Assembly (NCBI RefSeq): GCF_012641275.1
Contig: NZ_JABAIA010000001.1
Coordinates: 2,170,001 to 2,234,000 of the forward strand
DNA: 64,000 nucleotides
Origin: Chitinophaga varians
GTDB taxonomy: Bacteria; Bacteroidota; Bacteroidia; Chitinophagales; Chitinophagaceae
Reading direction: 5' to 3'
How positions within the stretch are numbered: the first letter of the stretch is position 1; each line of letters starts with the position of its first letter. Position numbers and translations under genes: made by a program. Below the pieces are notes generated by a model. That model had not been told where the DNA came from and did not search any database. It saw only the letters and a program-made list of their open reading frames with translations. This document shows, piece by piece, positions 1 through 10,109 of the stretch.

Positions 1-211
1 TGTTTAAAAACAACCGGAATCATTGTGCAACGATTAAAATTTAACCGTGAACATGGGATGACCAACTATTAATCTAACCTGGCTTCGTTAAGCTATAATG
101 TTGTCGTGACCGACAGGAACTGGCACCACTACTGGATTGCCGGGCGAAAGTTCTTTGTCTAAAATGTATACTCTACTTCTCTATTTATCATTTCATCTAA
201 ATCGACCGATT

Positions 212-3172
212 ATGAAGAAAGCACTACTATTTTTTCTTTGGGTCCTGGTAGCTGTGCCAATGATGGCGCAGCAACGACAGGTGACCGGAAAAGTGACTGA
301 CACACGCGACGGTACGCCTTTACTCGGTGTAACCGTAACCGTTAAAGGCTCCAAAGCCGGCACCGCTACCGATGTTGACGGTAATTTTAAAATCAATGTG
401 AACGGTGATGCCACGCTCGCTTTCAGCTTCGTGGGATACGAAACGATTACCATGGCCATTGGCGAAAAGAGCCATGTAATCGTAAAAATGGGACCGGATT
501 CCAAAACACTGAACCAGGTGGAAATCAGCACTGGTTATACTTCCAAAAGAAGAGGCGCTATTACCGGCGCTATCACAACGGTAGACGGCAAACAAGTGGA
601 ATCAAGGCCTCAGGGCAACGTACTGCACAACCTGCAGGGACAATCAGCAGGTACATACGTAATGGCGAATGGCGGACGTCCTGGTGTGGCTCCGGTTATT
701 TTGCTCAGAGGCGTAGGTTCCATCAACTCCGGCACTGCTCCGCTCTACATCGTAGACGGTCAACCGGTAAGCGGCAGTGACTTTGCCCTGATTGCTCCGG
801 ACGATATTGAAAACATCAATATCTTAAAAGATGCCTCTGCTACTTCTATCTACGGTTCCCGTGGCGCAAACGGCGTAATCCTGGTGACCATGAAAAAAGG
901 CGTCCGGAATTCCCGCCCGCAGGTTGACTATCGCGGCTTCTATGGCTATGCGGACATCAACCGCTCCAAGTTCAAAATGATGAACACCAAAGACCGCCTG
1001 GACTATGAAGTTTTCATTGGAAAAAGAGCAGCAAATGATCCGGCTATTCCTGAACTGATGAAAAATGACTTCAATCAGTCAAAAGTCGTGTTCAAGCCCT
1101 CCCAGACACAATCTCATGTGTTGTCTGTAAAAAGCGGCAATGAAACTACTTCCATCTATTTCTCCGGTGAGTATTTCCAGATGGACGGTATCTACTTTGA
1201 TAATACCTTCAAACGTTACTCCAGCCGCCTGGCTATCGACAACCAGACCACCAAATGGCTTAAAACCGGTGTTTCCATGTACCTCGGTTATATGGACGAA
1301 ACCACACCGAACGAAACCCGTAACTCCCTTCAGAACCCGGGTATGCTGGCCTACATGCTGATGCCTTACGAGGACCTGAAAAACCCTGACGGCAGCTGGA
1401 GAAAATTCCTGCAATACCAGGCTTACAACGGCGCCAGAAGCCAGCTGTGGACCCGCAGCCAGGGCCTGACCGGCAACAGCAACGACCACCTGAAATTCAT
1501 CGGTAATGCCTATGCAGAAGCTAACATTACCAAAGAGCTGAAATTCACCAGCCGCTTTGGTATGAACCTCTCCGATTATGTTACTAAAACATGGAACGCC
1601 CCTGAACTCGCTGCCACAGATAATGGCAACGCCACCAGACGTTTCTCCCGCTGGTCTAACGCTATCTGGACCAACCTCCTGAACTACCGCAAAACTTTCG
1701 GCGACCACTCTATCAATGCAGTAGCCGGTACAGAATACAATGCACTGACCGACTATGACTTCTCCACTACAGCACGGAACACAGCATTTCCTACGTTGTA
1801 TGAGTTCGGTGCCATGTCAGTTCCCAGCACTTCCAGCGGAAGCCTGAGCAAATACAGAATGTTCTCGACACTGGCCTCAGTGAACTATGGCTACAAAGAC
1901 CGTTATTATGCGGACCTCTCCATCCGTCGTGATGGTTCTTCCAAATTCGGCGCCAACAACAAATGGGGTAACTTCTGGGCTGTCGGCCTGTTGTGGAACG
2001 CTAAAAATGAAGACTTCCTGAAAGACAACCTGCTGATCAGCGATCTTCGTGTACGTGCCAGCGTTGGTCTGACCGGTAACGATGATATTGGTTTTTATCC
2101 TTCCTATAGCATCAACTCTGTTAATAACAGCAGCCCTAACACCACGACCACCAAAGCAGGTTACGAAAGCAAGGCAGGTATGGTGCCTACCCAGGCTGCC
2201 AATCCGGACCTGGGCTGGGAAAAGAAACGTAAGTTTAACGTGGGCGCAGACCTCGGCCTGTGGGACAACCGCCTGACCTTTACCCTCGATTACTACCGTG
2301 AGCTGACTTATGACATGGTGCTGGACGTACCGGTGTCCTACCTCACCGGTTATAGCTCCATCAAAGCCAACATGGGCAAGATGCAGAACAACGGTATTGA
2401 ATTCTCTGTCAAATCAACCGTTATCAGCACTAAAGACATCACGTTTAATGTAAGCGGTAACTTCACCTACAACAAAAACAAGGTTACGGAGCTGTATGGC
2501 TTCCGCGACGAACTGCTCGGTACAGGTACCGGTATCCTCGTAAAAGTAGGCTATCCCCGCGGACAGTTCAAATACAACCGTTTCTCCAGAGTTAATCCTG
2601 ACGACGGTACAGAAATCTGGCTGGATAAAAACGGGAAAGAAACCACCAACTTTGATGCTGGCGATGCAGCCATCCTCGATGGTAAAAACATGTACGCACC
2701 TTACTATGGTGGCGCCACCTTTGACTTCAACTACAAAGGCATTGGTATCTTCATGCAGTGGAACTACATGCTCGATAAATACAGCGTAAACAATACCCGT
2801 GCTTGGCTGGTATGGAACAACGACGCCTGGTATAATACCAACCGCGCTGCCGACCTCTATCAGAATATGTGGAAAAAACCAGGTGATATCGCTAAATACC
2901 CTAAATATGGTTCATCCACCGCTTTCGACGACAGATACCTGGAAAACGCGTCTTTCCTGAGATTAAGGGACCTGACTGTTTATTACAATCTGCCTAAGAA
3001 CCTGCTGAGTGCTACTAAAGCATTCCGTAGTGCACGGGTATATGCCCGCGGTAACAACCTGCTCACCTTTACCAAATGGAGCGGTTATGATCCGGAATAT
3101 TTCAACAACCTGGAGCTGGGCATCTATCCTGTTTCCCGTTCCTATACCGTTGGTTTGGACCTGACCTTCTAA
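212..3172 (+). CDS. SusC/RagA family TonB-linked outer membrane protein
   Basis: This is an outer membrane beta-barrel receptor that imports a polymer fragment, probably a glycan, powered by TonB/ExbBD, with the next gene's SusD-like lipoprotein acting as lid. From the chosen ATG the protein has 986 residues: signal peptide about 1-19 ending in MMAQ, a carboxypeptidase-regulatory-like domain about 22-95, a plug about 110-235 carrying the SusC signature ILKDASATSIYGSRGANGVI, then the barrel ending in a C-terminal phenylalanine. The frame stays open upstream to a TTG at 137, but only the ATG at 212 begins a normal signal peptide. No glycosidase, sigma or anti-sigma gene is adjacent, so the substrate cannot be named. 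Confidence 0.95.
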   Translation: MKKALLFFLWVLVAVPMMAQQRQVTGKVTDTRDGTPLLGVTVTVKGSKAGTATDVDGNFKINVNGDATLAFSFVGYETITMAIGEKSHVIVKMGPDSKTLNQVEISTGYTSKRRGAITGAITTVDGKQVESRPQGNVLHNLQGQSAGTYVMANGGRPGVAPVILLRGVGSINSGTAPLYIVDGQPVSGSDFALIAPDDIENINILKDASATSIYGSRGANGVILVTMKKGVRNSRPQVDYRGFYGYADINRSKFKMMNTKDRLDYEVFIGKRAANDPAIPELMKNDFNQSKVVFKPSQTQSHVLSVKSGNETTSIYFSGEYFQMDGIYFDNTFKRYSSRLAIDNQTTKWLKTGVSMYLGYMDETTPNETRNSLQNPGMLAYMLMPYEDLKNPDGSWRKFLQYQAYNGARSQLWTRSQGLTGNSNDHLKFIGNAYAEANITKELKFTSRFGMNLSDYVTKTWNAPELAATDNGNATRRFSRWSNAIWTNLLNYRKTFGDHSINAVAGTEYNALTDYDFSTTARNTAFPTLYEFGAMSVPSTSSGSLSKYRMFSTLASVNYGYKDRYYADLSIRRDGSSKFGANNKWGNFWAVGLLWNAKNEDFLKDNLLISDLRVRASVGLTGNDDIGFYPSYSINSVNNSSPNTTTTKAGYESKAGMVPTQAANPDLGWEKKRKFNVGADLGLWDNRLTFTLDYYRELTYDMVLDVPVSYLTGYSSIKANMGKMQNNGIEFSVKSTVISTKDITFNVSGNFTYNKNKVTELYGFRDELLGTGTGILVKVGYPRGQFKYNRFSRVNPDDGTEIWLDKNGKETTNFDAGDAAILDGKNMYAPYYGGATFDFNYKGIGIFMQWNYMLDKYSVNNTRAWLVWNNDAWYNTNRAADLYQNMWKKPGDIAKYPKYGSSTAFDDRYLENASFLRLRDLTVYYNLPKNLLSATKAFRSARVYARGNNLLTFTKWSGYDPEYFNNLELGIYPVSRSYTVGLDLTF

Positions 3173-3202
3173 TCCATTACCGAACTTCCTAAAACAGAAA
3201 AA

Positions 3203-4702
3203 ATGATAGCTATCAATAAAAAAATATTTCTGGCCGCGGCACTGGGAGCAACCATGCTGATGTCTGCCTGCAATAAGAAGCTGGACCAGCTTCCTAACAC
3301 CAGCGTATCTACCGATGAGATATATACCAGCATCGCTGGCGCTGAAATCGCCTACAACGGTGTATACAGCACGTTCTATAAAGCTGAATACTATGCCCGC
3401 GCCTATGTGGTGATTCCGGACCTGGCAGCGGACAACATGATCCTCTCCGCCTGGGCGAACAACGTGTACAATGAAATTCACCGCTGGACCATTCACTCCG
3501 GCACCTACGAAACCGGCAACCTGTGGGGTACCATTTATCCGGCCCTGCACCGCTGTAATGTGTTTCTCGCCAATATCGACAAAGTACCCGTACTTTCCGG
3601 AGAAAACGCGGAAACAGTAGGAGCCAGAAAGAAAACCCTGAAGGCACATATTCAGGCCTTACGCGCCATGTTTATGTTTGACGCGCTGCGCATCTATTGC
3701 AAATACGACCTGAATGATCCACTGGGCCTGCCATTTGTTACGGCACCTACTACAGAGATCATGCATAAACGCAAATCTGTACAGGAGACCTATAACCAGA
3801 TCGTACAAGATCTGAACGATGCAGCAGCCAATATCGGCGAGGATAACGCAACCGGTATGACAAGAGTCAACAAATATTTTATTGCTGCCCTACAATCCAG
3901 AGTATACCTCTATTTCAAGAAGTGGGACCTGGCTATCGCTGCAGCAGATAAAGTAATGAGCGTAGCATCCTTCGGTTATGAAACAACCGGCGCCAACCTG
4001 CTGAAAGTTTGGAGAGATGATAACAGCACCAAAGAAATCATCTTTAGACCTGCTATCACCGAGATCAACGAAGCCAAATACTTCTCCTACGGTGTATGGC
4101 TGATCTCCGACGACGTTGCCCGTAACAAACCTAATCCGGACTTCATCGCACCGAAAGCTTTCGCGGAAAGCTTTAGCACCGCTGACCTGCGCAGAGCTAT
4201 CTACTTCCGGAAAGACAGCGTGCGTAACTACAAAAAGGATTCCTTGTACGTGATCAACAAATATCCGGGCAACCCGGCTTACGCCAGCTGGCAGGAAAAA
4301 TGCAATGCTCCTAAAATCCTGCGTTATGCGGAAGTAGCACTGAACAAAATGGAAGCAGCCTACTATGTTGACAAGTCAGTTTCCAAAACCCTGCTGAAAG
4401 CACTGCGCGCTGCCCGTATCCCTGGCTACGACGGAACCATCGTTGACGCTTACGACGATGTTACCCTGCTCAACCAGATCCGGGAAGAAAGAAGAAAAGA
4501 ACTGGCATACGAAGGCCACCGCTTCTTCGATCTGAAACGCTGGGGCCTTGGCTTCACCAGAAACAGGGAAGGCGACTACCAGGCCGCCGAAAATGCTATC
4601 GGTGAAATCAAACCTGATAACTATCGCTTCCAGTGGCCTATTCCACAGGCAGAAAGAGAATCCAACAAACTCTGCGACCAAAATCCGGGTTACGCTAACT
4701 AA
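3203..4702 (+). CDS. SusD/RagB family nutrient-binding outer membrane lipoprotein
   Basis: This is the surface-exposed binding lipoprotein that pairs with the SusC-like receptor 30 bases upstream, almost certainly in one operon. The signal peptide ends in a lipobox with Cys23 (MSAC). The body has the helical TPR-rich SusD fold signature, and the C-terminal third carries the family hallmarks EERRKELAYEGHRFFDLKRW and a closing PIPQ...QNPGY. The length of 499 residues is normal. Ligand specificity is not readable from sequence. The family and pairing are secure; the idea that the substrate is a carbohydrate is inferred from the family. Confidence 0.95.
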   Translation: MIAINKKIFLAAALGATMLMSACNKKLDQLPNTSVSTDEIYTSIAGAEIAYNGVYSTFYKAEYYARAYVVIPDLAADNMILSAWANNVYNEIHRWTIHSGTYETGNLWGTIYPALHRCNVFLANIDKVPVLSGENAETVGARKKTLKAHIQALRAMFMFDALRIYCKYDLNDPLGLPFVTAPTTEIMHKRKSVQETYNQIVQDLNDAAANIGEDNATGMTRVNKYFIAALQSRVYLYFKKWDLAIAAADKVMSVASFGYETTGANLLKVWRDDNSTKEIIFRPAITEINEAKYFSYGVWLISDDVARNKPNPDFIAPKAFAESFSTADLRRAIYFRKDSVRNYKKDSLYVINKYPGNPAYASWQEKCNAPKILRYAEVALNKMEAAYYVDKSVSKTLLKALRAARIPGYDGTIVDAYDDVTLLNQIREERRKELAYEGHRFFDLKRWGLGFTRNREGDYQAAENAIGEIKPDNYRFQWPIPQAERESNKLCDQNPGYAN

Positions 4703-4720
4703 TCCGTTTATCTATCGTAT

Positions 4721-4752
4721 AAAACCGCCGGCGATCTTCGCTGGCGGTTTTT
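4721..4752. terminator. bidirectional intrinsic terminator after the SusCD pair
   Basis: A hairpin with a 12-base stem (AACCGCCGGCGA pairing with TCGCTGGCGGTT, one G-T mispair) and a three-base loop is followed by T5 on the plus strand. It is preceded by an A-run that gives a U-tract on the minus strand. It lies between the convergent ends of the SusD gene and the DUF1016 gene and can serve both. Confidence 0.8.
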
Positions 4753-4762
4753 CTTCTCCAGG

Positions 4763-5815
4763 CTATTCCGGCTCGTTTTCAAATAGCTCATGCAGCTTTT
4801 GCCGCAGCAGCTTTTTATCAGGGAGAAAGGTTTGATATTCGGAGATAATAGCAGGCGACAGGTTTCTGCTCATCGCATATTCCACTATTTCATCATTTTG
4901 TTCTTTGCACAATAGAATACCTACACTCGGCTTTTCATGTTCTCGCTTCACCTTTCTGTCCAGCGCCGTCAAATAAAAATTAAGCTTACCAAGATACTCG
5001 GGCAAGAAGGCCGTTGTTTTTAATTCAAACGCCACTAAACACTGCAAGTCACGATGAAAAAACAGCAGGTCTACATAAAAGTCTGTTCCGCCCACCGTCA
5101 CGCAGTATTCTTCGCCCACAAAAGTGAATCCATCTCCCAATTCAAGAATAAAATCTTTGATTTTACGGATAAGCGCCTGCCGCAAGTCTTTCTCACTATG
5201 TTTTTGGGGGAGATTTAAAAACTCGAATACATATTTATCCCTGAAGAGGAGGCTTTCATCGGTATTGATGTTATTCCCTGATACAGGTGATTGTTGCTGC
5301 CCCAACCGCACCCTTTCATATAGACTGCTCTTGATTTGTCGTTCTAGTTCGCGGACAGAGTAGTTTTCCTGGATGCATAAACGGAGATAAAAGTCACATT
5401 CCTCCCGGGATTTTGTTTTGGTCAGCAGCGTTAAATGATGGGTCCAACTGATCTGCACAATCATCGTATTACGAATATCCGTAAATTGTGTCATCAGTGA
5501 TGACACAATTTTTTGTTGATTTCCAACCGATTTAACATTAACTATTTCATTAAAATAAACAATATACGTCTGATACAGCTGACGCATCCGAAATAGATTC
5601 CTTTTTTCAAATCCCTTCAATTGCGGGTGTTTTGTCTCAATAAAACGCGCGAGGTCCGAAATCGTCCCTTCTCCCCAGCTGGCATTGGCTATCTTTTGAT
5701 GTATATATTCGCCCACCTGCCAGTAGAGATTAATCATTTCAACGTTTACATTTTTTTGGGCGTTATACTGCGAACGCTTTATAAGCGTTACTATTTCCGT
5801 AAATTGCTCCGTCAT
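4763..5815 (-). CDS. DUF1016 / PDDEXK nuclease domain protein (YhcG-like)
   Basis: A 350-residue protein of the YhcG/DUF1016 family. The N-terminal half (about 8-150) is the helical DUF1016 N domain. The C-terminal half (about 185-335) is a PD-(D/E)xK nuclease fold with Asp249, Glu264 and Lys266 (FYVDL then FELK) in the expected spacing. Family members are uncharacterised or tied to DNA processing and defence; no function is proven. The gene stands alone, convergent with SusD, and its 5' half is visibly richer in A+T than its neighbours, which suggests horizontal transfer. No methylase, recombinase or toxin partner is adjacent. Domain assignment is firm and biological role unknown. Confidence 0.85.
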   Translation of the reverse strand: MTEQFTEIVTLIKRSQYNAQKNVNVEMINLYWQVGEYIHQKIANASWGEGTISDLARFIETKHPQLKGFEKRNLFRMRQLYQTYIVYFNEIVNVKSVGNQQKIVSSLMTQFTDIRNTMIVQISWTHHLTLLTKTKSREECDFYLRLCIQENYSVRELERQIKSSLYERVRLGQQQSPVSGNNINTDESLLFRDKYVFEFLNLPQKHSEKDLRQALIRKIKDFILELGDGFTFVGEEYCVTVGGTDFYVDLLFFHRDLQCLVAFELKTTAFLPEYLGKLNFYLTALDRKVKREHEKPSVGILLCKEQNDEIVEYAMSRNLSPAIISEYQTFLPDKKLLRQKLHELFENEPE

Positions 5816-5984
5816 AAAAAAGTTTTTTTGGGTTAATTGGATATGGTTTTAAAAATGAAGCTTCAAATTTAAGTACCGGGAAATGTAATACCCTGTTCAT
5901 TTTGGTGATGATAATGAACAGATCAGAATGAATGAATTTTAATACCTCAAAACATTAACCCAACCGACAATACCGTTATCACGA

Positions 5985-8384
5985 ATGAAATTTCAACGCT
6001 TCAGGCAATGGTGTAAAAAAAGAAAATGGTGGCTGACAGCAGCCGGCATACTACTGATTGCCTATTACTTTTGTTTGCCCCGCCAATTGTTTACCAGTCC
6101 CACCTCCTTTGTGCTGGAAGATGTGAATGGCGACCTGCTGAACGCCAGCATAGCGCCCGACGGACAATGGCGCTTTCCCTATAATCCGCACGTGCCGGAG
6201 AAATTCGAGAAATGTATCATCGCTTATGAAGACAAACGCTTTTATTACCACTGGGGGTTAGACCCGCTGGCTATCAGCCGCGCCATCCGTCAAAACCTGC
6301 GGGGAAAGAAAGTCGTCAGCGGCGGCAGCACCATCACCATGCAGGTGATCCGCATATCCCGCAACCAACCCCGCACCGTGTGGCAGAAAATAGTGGAAGC
6401 GGTACTGGCCACCCGCCTCGAATTCGCTGCCTCCAAAAAGAAAATCATCGCACTATACGCTGCCAACGCTCCTTTCGGTGGTAACGTGGTAGGACTGGAA
6501 GCCGCCTCCTGGCGCTACTACGGCCGTAAAGCCGACCAGCTGTCATGGGGCGAAATGGCGGCGCTGGCAGTACTGCCCAACAGTCCGGCGCTGGTACACC
6601 CCGGCCGTAACCGTAATACGCTGCTGAATAAACGAAATCAACTGCTGAATAAACTGTACCGCAACAAAACCATCGATAGCATCACCTGTCAGCTGGCCAA
6701 GCTGGAACCGTTGCCGGAACAGCCGCTGCCACTGCCGCAGGACGCACCCCATCTGTTGGACCGCTTCCGCCTCGACTACCAGCAGCAAAAATCCGATGGC
6801 CCCACCCGCATCAAAAGCACTGTGGAAGCATCGCTGCAAAAAAACGTCACGGCCATCGCGAAAAGGTACCACAACGCGTACAAAGCCAACCGCATCAACA
6901 ACGCGGCAGTACTGGTACTGGACGTGGAAACAGGCAACACCCTCGCTTATGTAGGCAACATCTACAATCCCGCTGACCCGGAACTGGAAAGCCATGTGGA
7001 CATTATACAAGCCAGAAGAAGCCCCGGCAGCACCCTCAAACCGGTGTTATACGCCGCCATGCTCAACGACGGACTGATACTGCCCAATACCCTGATACCA
7101 GACATCCCCACGCAAATAGCCGGGTATTCGCCGCAAAACTTTGACCTTGGCTATGACGGCGCAGTGCCGGCATCCCGCGCACTGGCGCGCTCTCTCAATA
7201 TTCCCGCGGTACGCATGCTGCAGATGTACCGCTATGAACGCTTTCATACACTGCTGCAAAAAATGGGCATCACCACGCTCAATAAACCAGCCGACCACTA
7301 CGGCCTGTCACTGATCCTTGGCGGCGGGGAAACAACCTTATGGGAGATGTGCGGCATGTACGCCAGTATGGCCCGGACACTCGTCCACCTCGAGCAATAC
7401 CGCGGCAAATACGATATGGACGATATCCATCCGCCAAACTATCAGGCAGACATACAACGTCCTTCACAATACGGACTAAGCAAAGAGGGCATTCTCGATG
7501 CAGGCTCCATCTGGTACACCTTTGAAGCCATGACGGAAGTAATGCGGCCCGGTGAAGAACTGCTGTGGCAACAGTTCTCTTCCTCACAGCGTATAGCCTG
7601 GAAAACAGGCACCAGCTTCGGATTCCGCGATGGATGGGCTATTGGCGTCACCCCCAAATACGTAGTGGGCGTGTGGGTAGGCAATGCGGACGGAGAAGGC
7701 CGCCCCGGCCTCATCGGCGTGTCCACCGCAGCCCCCGTCATGTTCGATGTGTTCAGGCTGTTACGTACCGGCAGCTGGTTTACCACGCCCACGGCCCAGC
7801 TCCGGAAAGTGGAGATATGCCGCAAAAGCGGTTACCGGGCCAATGAACTGTGTGATGAAAAAGATTCCATCAATGTACCGGTTGCAGGTATCCGCTCGGG
7901 GGTATGCCCTTACCATCAACTGGTACATCTCGATCGTACCGGCCAGTGGCGCGTAACAGAAAACTGTGAATCCCCGCAGTTCATGCAGCATAAAGCGTGG
8001 TTTATCCTGCCACCATCGCAGGAATTTTATTACCGCAGCAAAAACTACTACGCGCCACTGCCACCCTATAAACCTGACTGCATCGGCTCTCTGGGGCAGG
8101 ACAAAGCACCAATCGAACTGATATATCCGCGGCCTAATGCCCGCATCTTTGTGCCCACAGAACTGAACGGTCAGGCCGGACAAACCATTTTCACGGCCAC
8201 ACACCGCAATAGCGCCGCCAAAATATACTGGCACCTCGACAACAGCTTCATCGGGGAAACCGTGGAATTCCATCAGATGGCACTACACCCGCCACCGGGG
8301 AAACATACCATCACTTTGGTGGATGAAAATGGTGAAAGAATTGAACAGACTTTTGAGATACTGGCCAAAGAAAAAGACCAATGA
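5985..8384 (+). CDS. pbpC: penicillin-binding protein 1C
   Basis: A bifunctional peptidoglycan glycosyltransferase/transpeptidase of class A, anchored by one N-terminal membrane segment (about 15-30). The GT51 domain has its catalytic glutamate at Glu82 (YEDKRF) and the QNL...GGSTITMQ motif near 103-120. The transpeptidase domain shows S349-T-L-K352, S403-L-N405 and K540-T-G-T543, so all active-site motifs are intact. The C-terminal 100 residues match the BiPBP_C domain typical of PBP1C. The length of 799 residues is usual. The common partner, an alpha-2-macroglobulin gene, is not adjacent. It is monocistronic and closed by a strong terminator. Confidence 0.95.
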   Translation: MKFQRFRQWCKKRKWWLTAAGILLIAYYFCLPRQLFTSPTSFVLEDVNGDLLNASIAPDGQWRFPYNPHVPEKFEKCIIAYEDKRFYYHWGLDPLAISRAIRQNLRGKKVVSGGSTITMQVIRISRNQPRTVWQKIVEAVLATRLEFAASKKKIIALYAANAPFGGNVVGLEAASWRYYGRKADQLSWGEMAALAVLPNSPALVHPGRNRNTLLNKRNQLLNKLYRNKTIDSITCQLAKLEPLPEQPLPLPQDAPHLLDRFRLDYQQQKSDGPTRIKSTVEASLQKNVTAIAKRYHNAYKANRINNAAVLVLDVETGNTLAYVGNIYNPADPELESHVDIIQARRSPGSTLKPVLYAAMLNDGLILPNTLIPDIPTQIAGYSPQNFDLGYDGAVPASRALARSLNIPAVRMLQMYRYERFHTLLQKMGITTLNKPADHYGLSLILGGGETTLWEMCGMYASMARTLVHLEQYRGKYDMDDIHPPNYQADIQRPSQYGLSKEGILDAGSIWYTFEAMTEVMRPGEELLWQQFSSSQRIAWKTGTSFGFRDGWAIGVTPKYVVGVWVGNADGEGRPGLIGVSTAAPVMFDVFRLLRTGSWFTTPTAQLRKVEICRKSGYRANELCDEKDSINVPVAGIRSGVCPYHQLVHLDRTGQWRVTENCESPQFMQHKAWFILPPSQEFYYRSKNYYAPLPPYKPDCIGSLGQDKAPIELIYPRPNARIFVPTELNGQAGQTIFTATHRNSAAKIYWHLDNSFIGETVEFHQMALHPPPGKHTITLVDENGERIEQTFEILAKEKDQ

Positions 8385-8391
8385 TCATCAT

Positions 8392-8426
8392 AAAAAAAAG
8401 CGAAGACAGTGTCTTCGCTTTTTTTA
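8392..8426. terminator. bidirectional intrinsic terminator between pbpC and rarA
   Basis: A perfect stem (AAGCGAAGAC with GTCTTCGCTT) flanked by a long A-run on the left and T7 on the right makes a terminator readable from both strands. It sits exactly between the convergent stop codons of pbpC and rarA. Confidence 0.9.
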
Positions 8427-8429
8427 TCG

Positions 8430-9686
8430 TCAGTAGTTATACTTGTCTTTCCACAACTGCTTCAGATGCCGTCTCAGCTCATCTTCCCGCGCATTCTTTC
8501 CGGGATCGTACAGTTTGGTGCCTTTAATGGCATCAGGTAAAAATTCCTGCTCTACAAAATTGCTGTCGTAGTCATGGGCATAGGCATAACCTTTACTATA
8601 CCCCATTTCTTTCATCATTTTCGTAGGGGCGTTACGGATATGCATCGGCACCGGCAGGTCACCGGTCTTCGCTACGAGTGACTGCGCCGCATTGATGGCC
8701 ATGTACGATGCATTGCTCTTGGCGGAAGAGGCGAGATAGGTCACACATTGCGACAGGATGATCCGTGACTCCGGATAGCCGATCAGGTTCACCGCCTGGA
8801 AACAGCTTGTAGCCAGCAACAGCGCATTCGGATTGGCATTCCCGATATCTTCGGAAGCCAGTATCACCAGTCTGCGGGCAATAAATTTCACATCTTCGCC
8901 GCCTTCTATCATACGTGCCAGGTAATATACGGCCGCGTTGGGATCACTGCCGCGGATGCTTTTGATAAAAGCGGAGATGATATCATAATGCTGCTCCCCG
9001 GTTTTGTCGTAGATAGCTACCCGTTGCTGTGCGATGTCCATCACCTTCTGATCGGTGATGACGATGGGATCTTCCTGCAGGGTGCCTACCACCAGTTCAA
9101 AAAGGTTAAGCAGCTTCCGCGCGTCACCACCGGAGATATTAAACAGTGCTGCCGTTTCTTTTAATTCGATGTTTTTGCTTTTCAGCCATTCGTCACGTTC
9201 CATCGCCTGCCTGAGCAACTGCATCAGCTGCTCGTTGCCCAGCGGCCGCAGCACATATACCTGGCTGCGCGATAAAACCGCCGCATTGACCTCAAAAGAA
9301 GGGTTTTCGGTAGTGGCGCCAATCAGGGTGATGATGCCCTTTTCCACGGCCCCCAGTAGCGCGTCCTGCTGGGACTTATTGAACCGGTGGATCTCATCAA
9401 TGAAAAGCACGGCATGGCGCTGGCGCCTGGCCAGCTCTATCACTTCCCTCACTTCCTTTACGCCGGCGGAGATAGCGCTCAGCGTATAAAAAGGGACCTG
9501 AAGGGTATGTGCTATGATATTGGCAATGGTGGTTTTGCCAACGCCCGGAGGGCCCCACAGAATCATCGAAGGTATCTTCCCTTGTTCAATGGCTTTTCTG
9601 AGGATACTGTCTTTTCCGGTAAGATGTTCCTGCCCCACCAGTTCGTCTAACGTCACAGGTCTTAACCGTTCTGCTAATGGTTGCAT
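8430..9686 (-). CDS. rarA: replication-associated recombination protein A (RarA/MgsA AAA+ ATPase)
   Basis: A clamp-loader-like AAA+ ATPase that acts at stalled replication forks. The 418-residue protein starts with the family motif LAERLRPxxLDELVGQEHL. It has Walker A GPPGVGKTT (45-53), Walker B with Asp97-Glu98 (FIDEIHRF) and sensor 1 GATTENPS (123-130). The C-terminal half is the MgsA tetramerisation region. Length and motifs are standard. The gene is separated by 22 bases from the truncated haemoglobin gene upstream on the same strand and may share its transcript, without an obvious functional link. Confidence 0.96.
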   Translation of the reverse strand: MQPLAERLRPVTLDELVGQEHLTGKDSILRKAIEQGKIPSMILWGPPGVGKTTIANIIAHTLQVPFYTLSAISAGVKEVREVIELARRQRHAVLFIDEIHRFNKSQQDALLGAVEKGIITLIGATTENPSFEVNAAVLSRSQVYVLRPLGNEQLMQLLRQAMERDEWLKSKNIELKETAALFNISGGDARKLLNLFELVVGTLQEDPIVITDQKVMDIAQQRVAIYDKTGEQHYDIISAFIKSIRGSDPNAAVYYLARMIEGGEDVKFIARRLVILASEDIGNANPNALLLATSCFQAVNLIGYPESRIILSQCVTYLASSAKSNASYMAINAAQSLVAKTGDLPVPMHIRNAPTKMMKEMGYSKGYAYAHDYDSNFVEQEFLPDAIKGTKLYDPGKNAREDELRRHLKQLWKDKYNY

Positions 9687-9708
9687 ACACTTTTATTCTA
9701 CTGGATGA

Positions 9709-10098
9709 TTATTTGGGTTGATTGATCTGTTGCATCTTGAACTGCATAATATCTTTGATGGAATGGGCGCGGCTGATGGCCAGCTCCGCTTTTTCACCGG
9801 TAAACAGCTCGTTCACCGTTGTTTCAAACAATAAAATCCAGCGGTCGAAATGAACAGGTTGCAGCGGTATTTTCTGGTTAAGCGCGAAATGTGGCGCCAT
9901 CGTGTTTCTGCCATAACGATTACTGTCCAATAACAACTGTTCCCAGAAATCGTACATAACGGGGAGATGTTTCCCCCAATCTACCTGTGCAATGTCCTGG
10001 AAGATATAGCCGATAACAGCGTCTGTTTTCACTTTCTCATAAAAGCTGTCAACCAACAACTGTATATCTGCCCTGCTGGTTATCTGCTTTCTTTCCAT
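9709..10098 (-). CDS. group III truncated haemoglobin
   Basis: A 129-residue haem protein of the 2/2 (truncated) globin group III type, probably binding oxygen or nitric oxide in the cytoplasm. Visible hallmarks are LVDSFYEKVKTD near the start, the FxDIAQVDW...MYDFWEQLL block, and the MAPH...PVHFDRW region that carries the likely proximal histidine (His70) and the family's HFxRW motif. An in-frame upstream ATG at 10146 exists but would overlap the neighbouring gene and add a basic extension foreign to the family, so the ATG at 10098 is preferred. The gene is 11 bases downstream of the small membrane protein gene. Confidence 0.85.
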   Translation of the reverse strand: MERKQITSRADIQLLVDSFYEKVKTDAVIGYIFQDIAQVDWGKHLPVMYDFWEQLLLDSNRYGRNTMAPHFALNQKIPLQPVHFDRWILLFETTVNELFTGEKAELAISRAHSIKDIMQFKMQQINQPK

Positions 10099-10109
10099 AA
10101 CAAGATATT

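Noticed and set aside
1..211. 11-base TTAA register sought before the SusC gene
   Set aside because: Several TTAA cores occur but their distances are not multiples of 11, so the array pattern is absent there.
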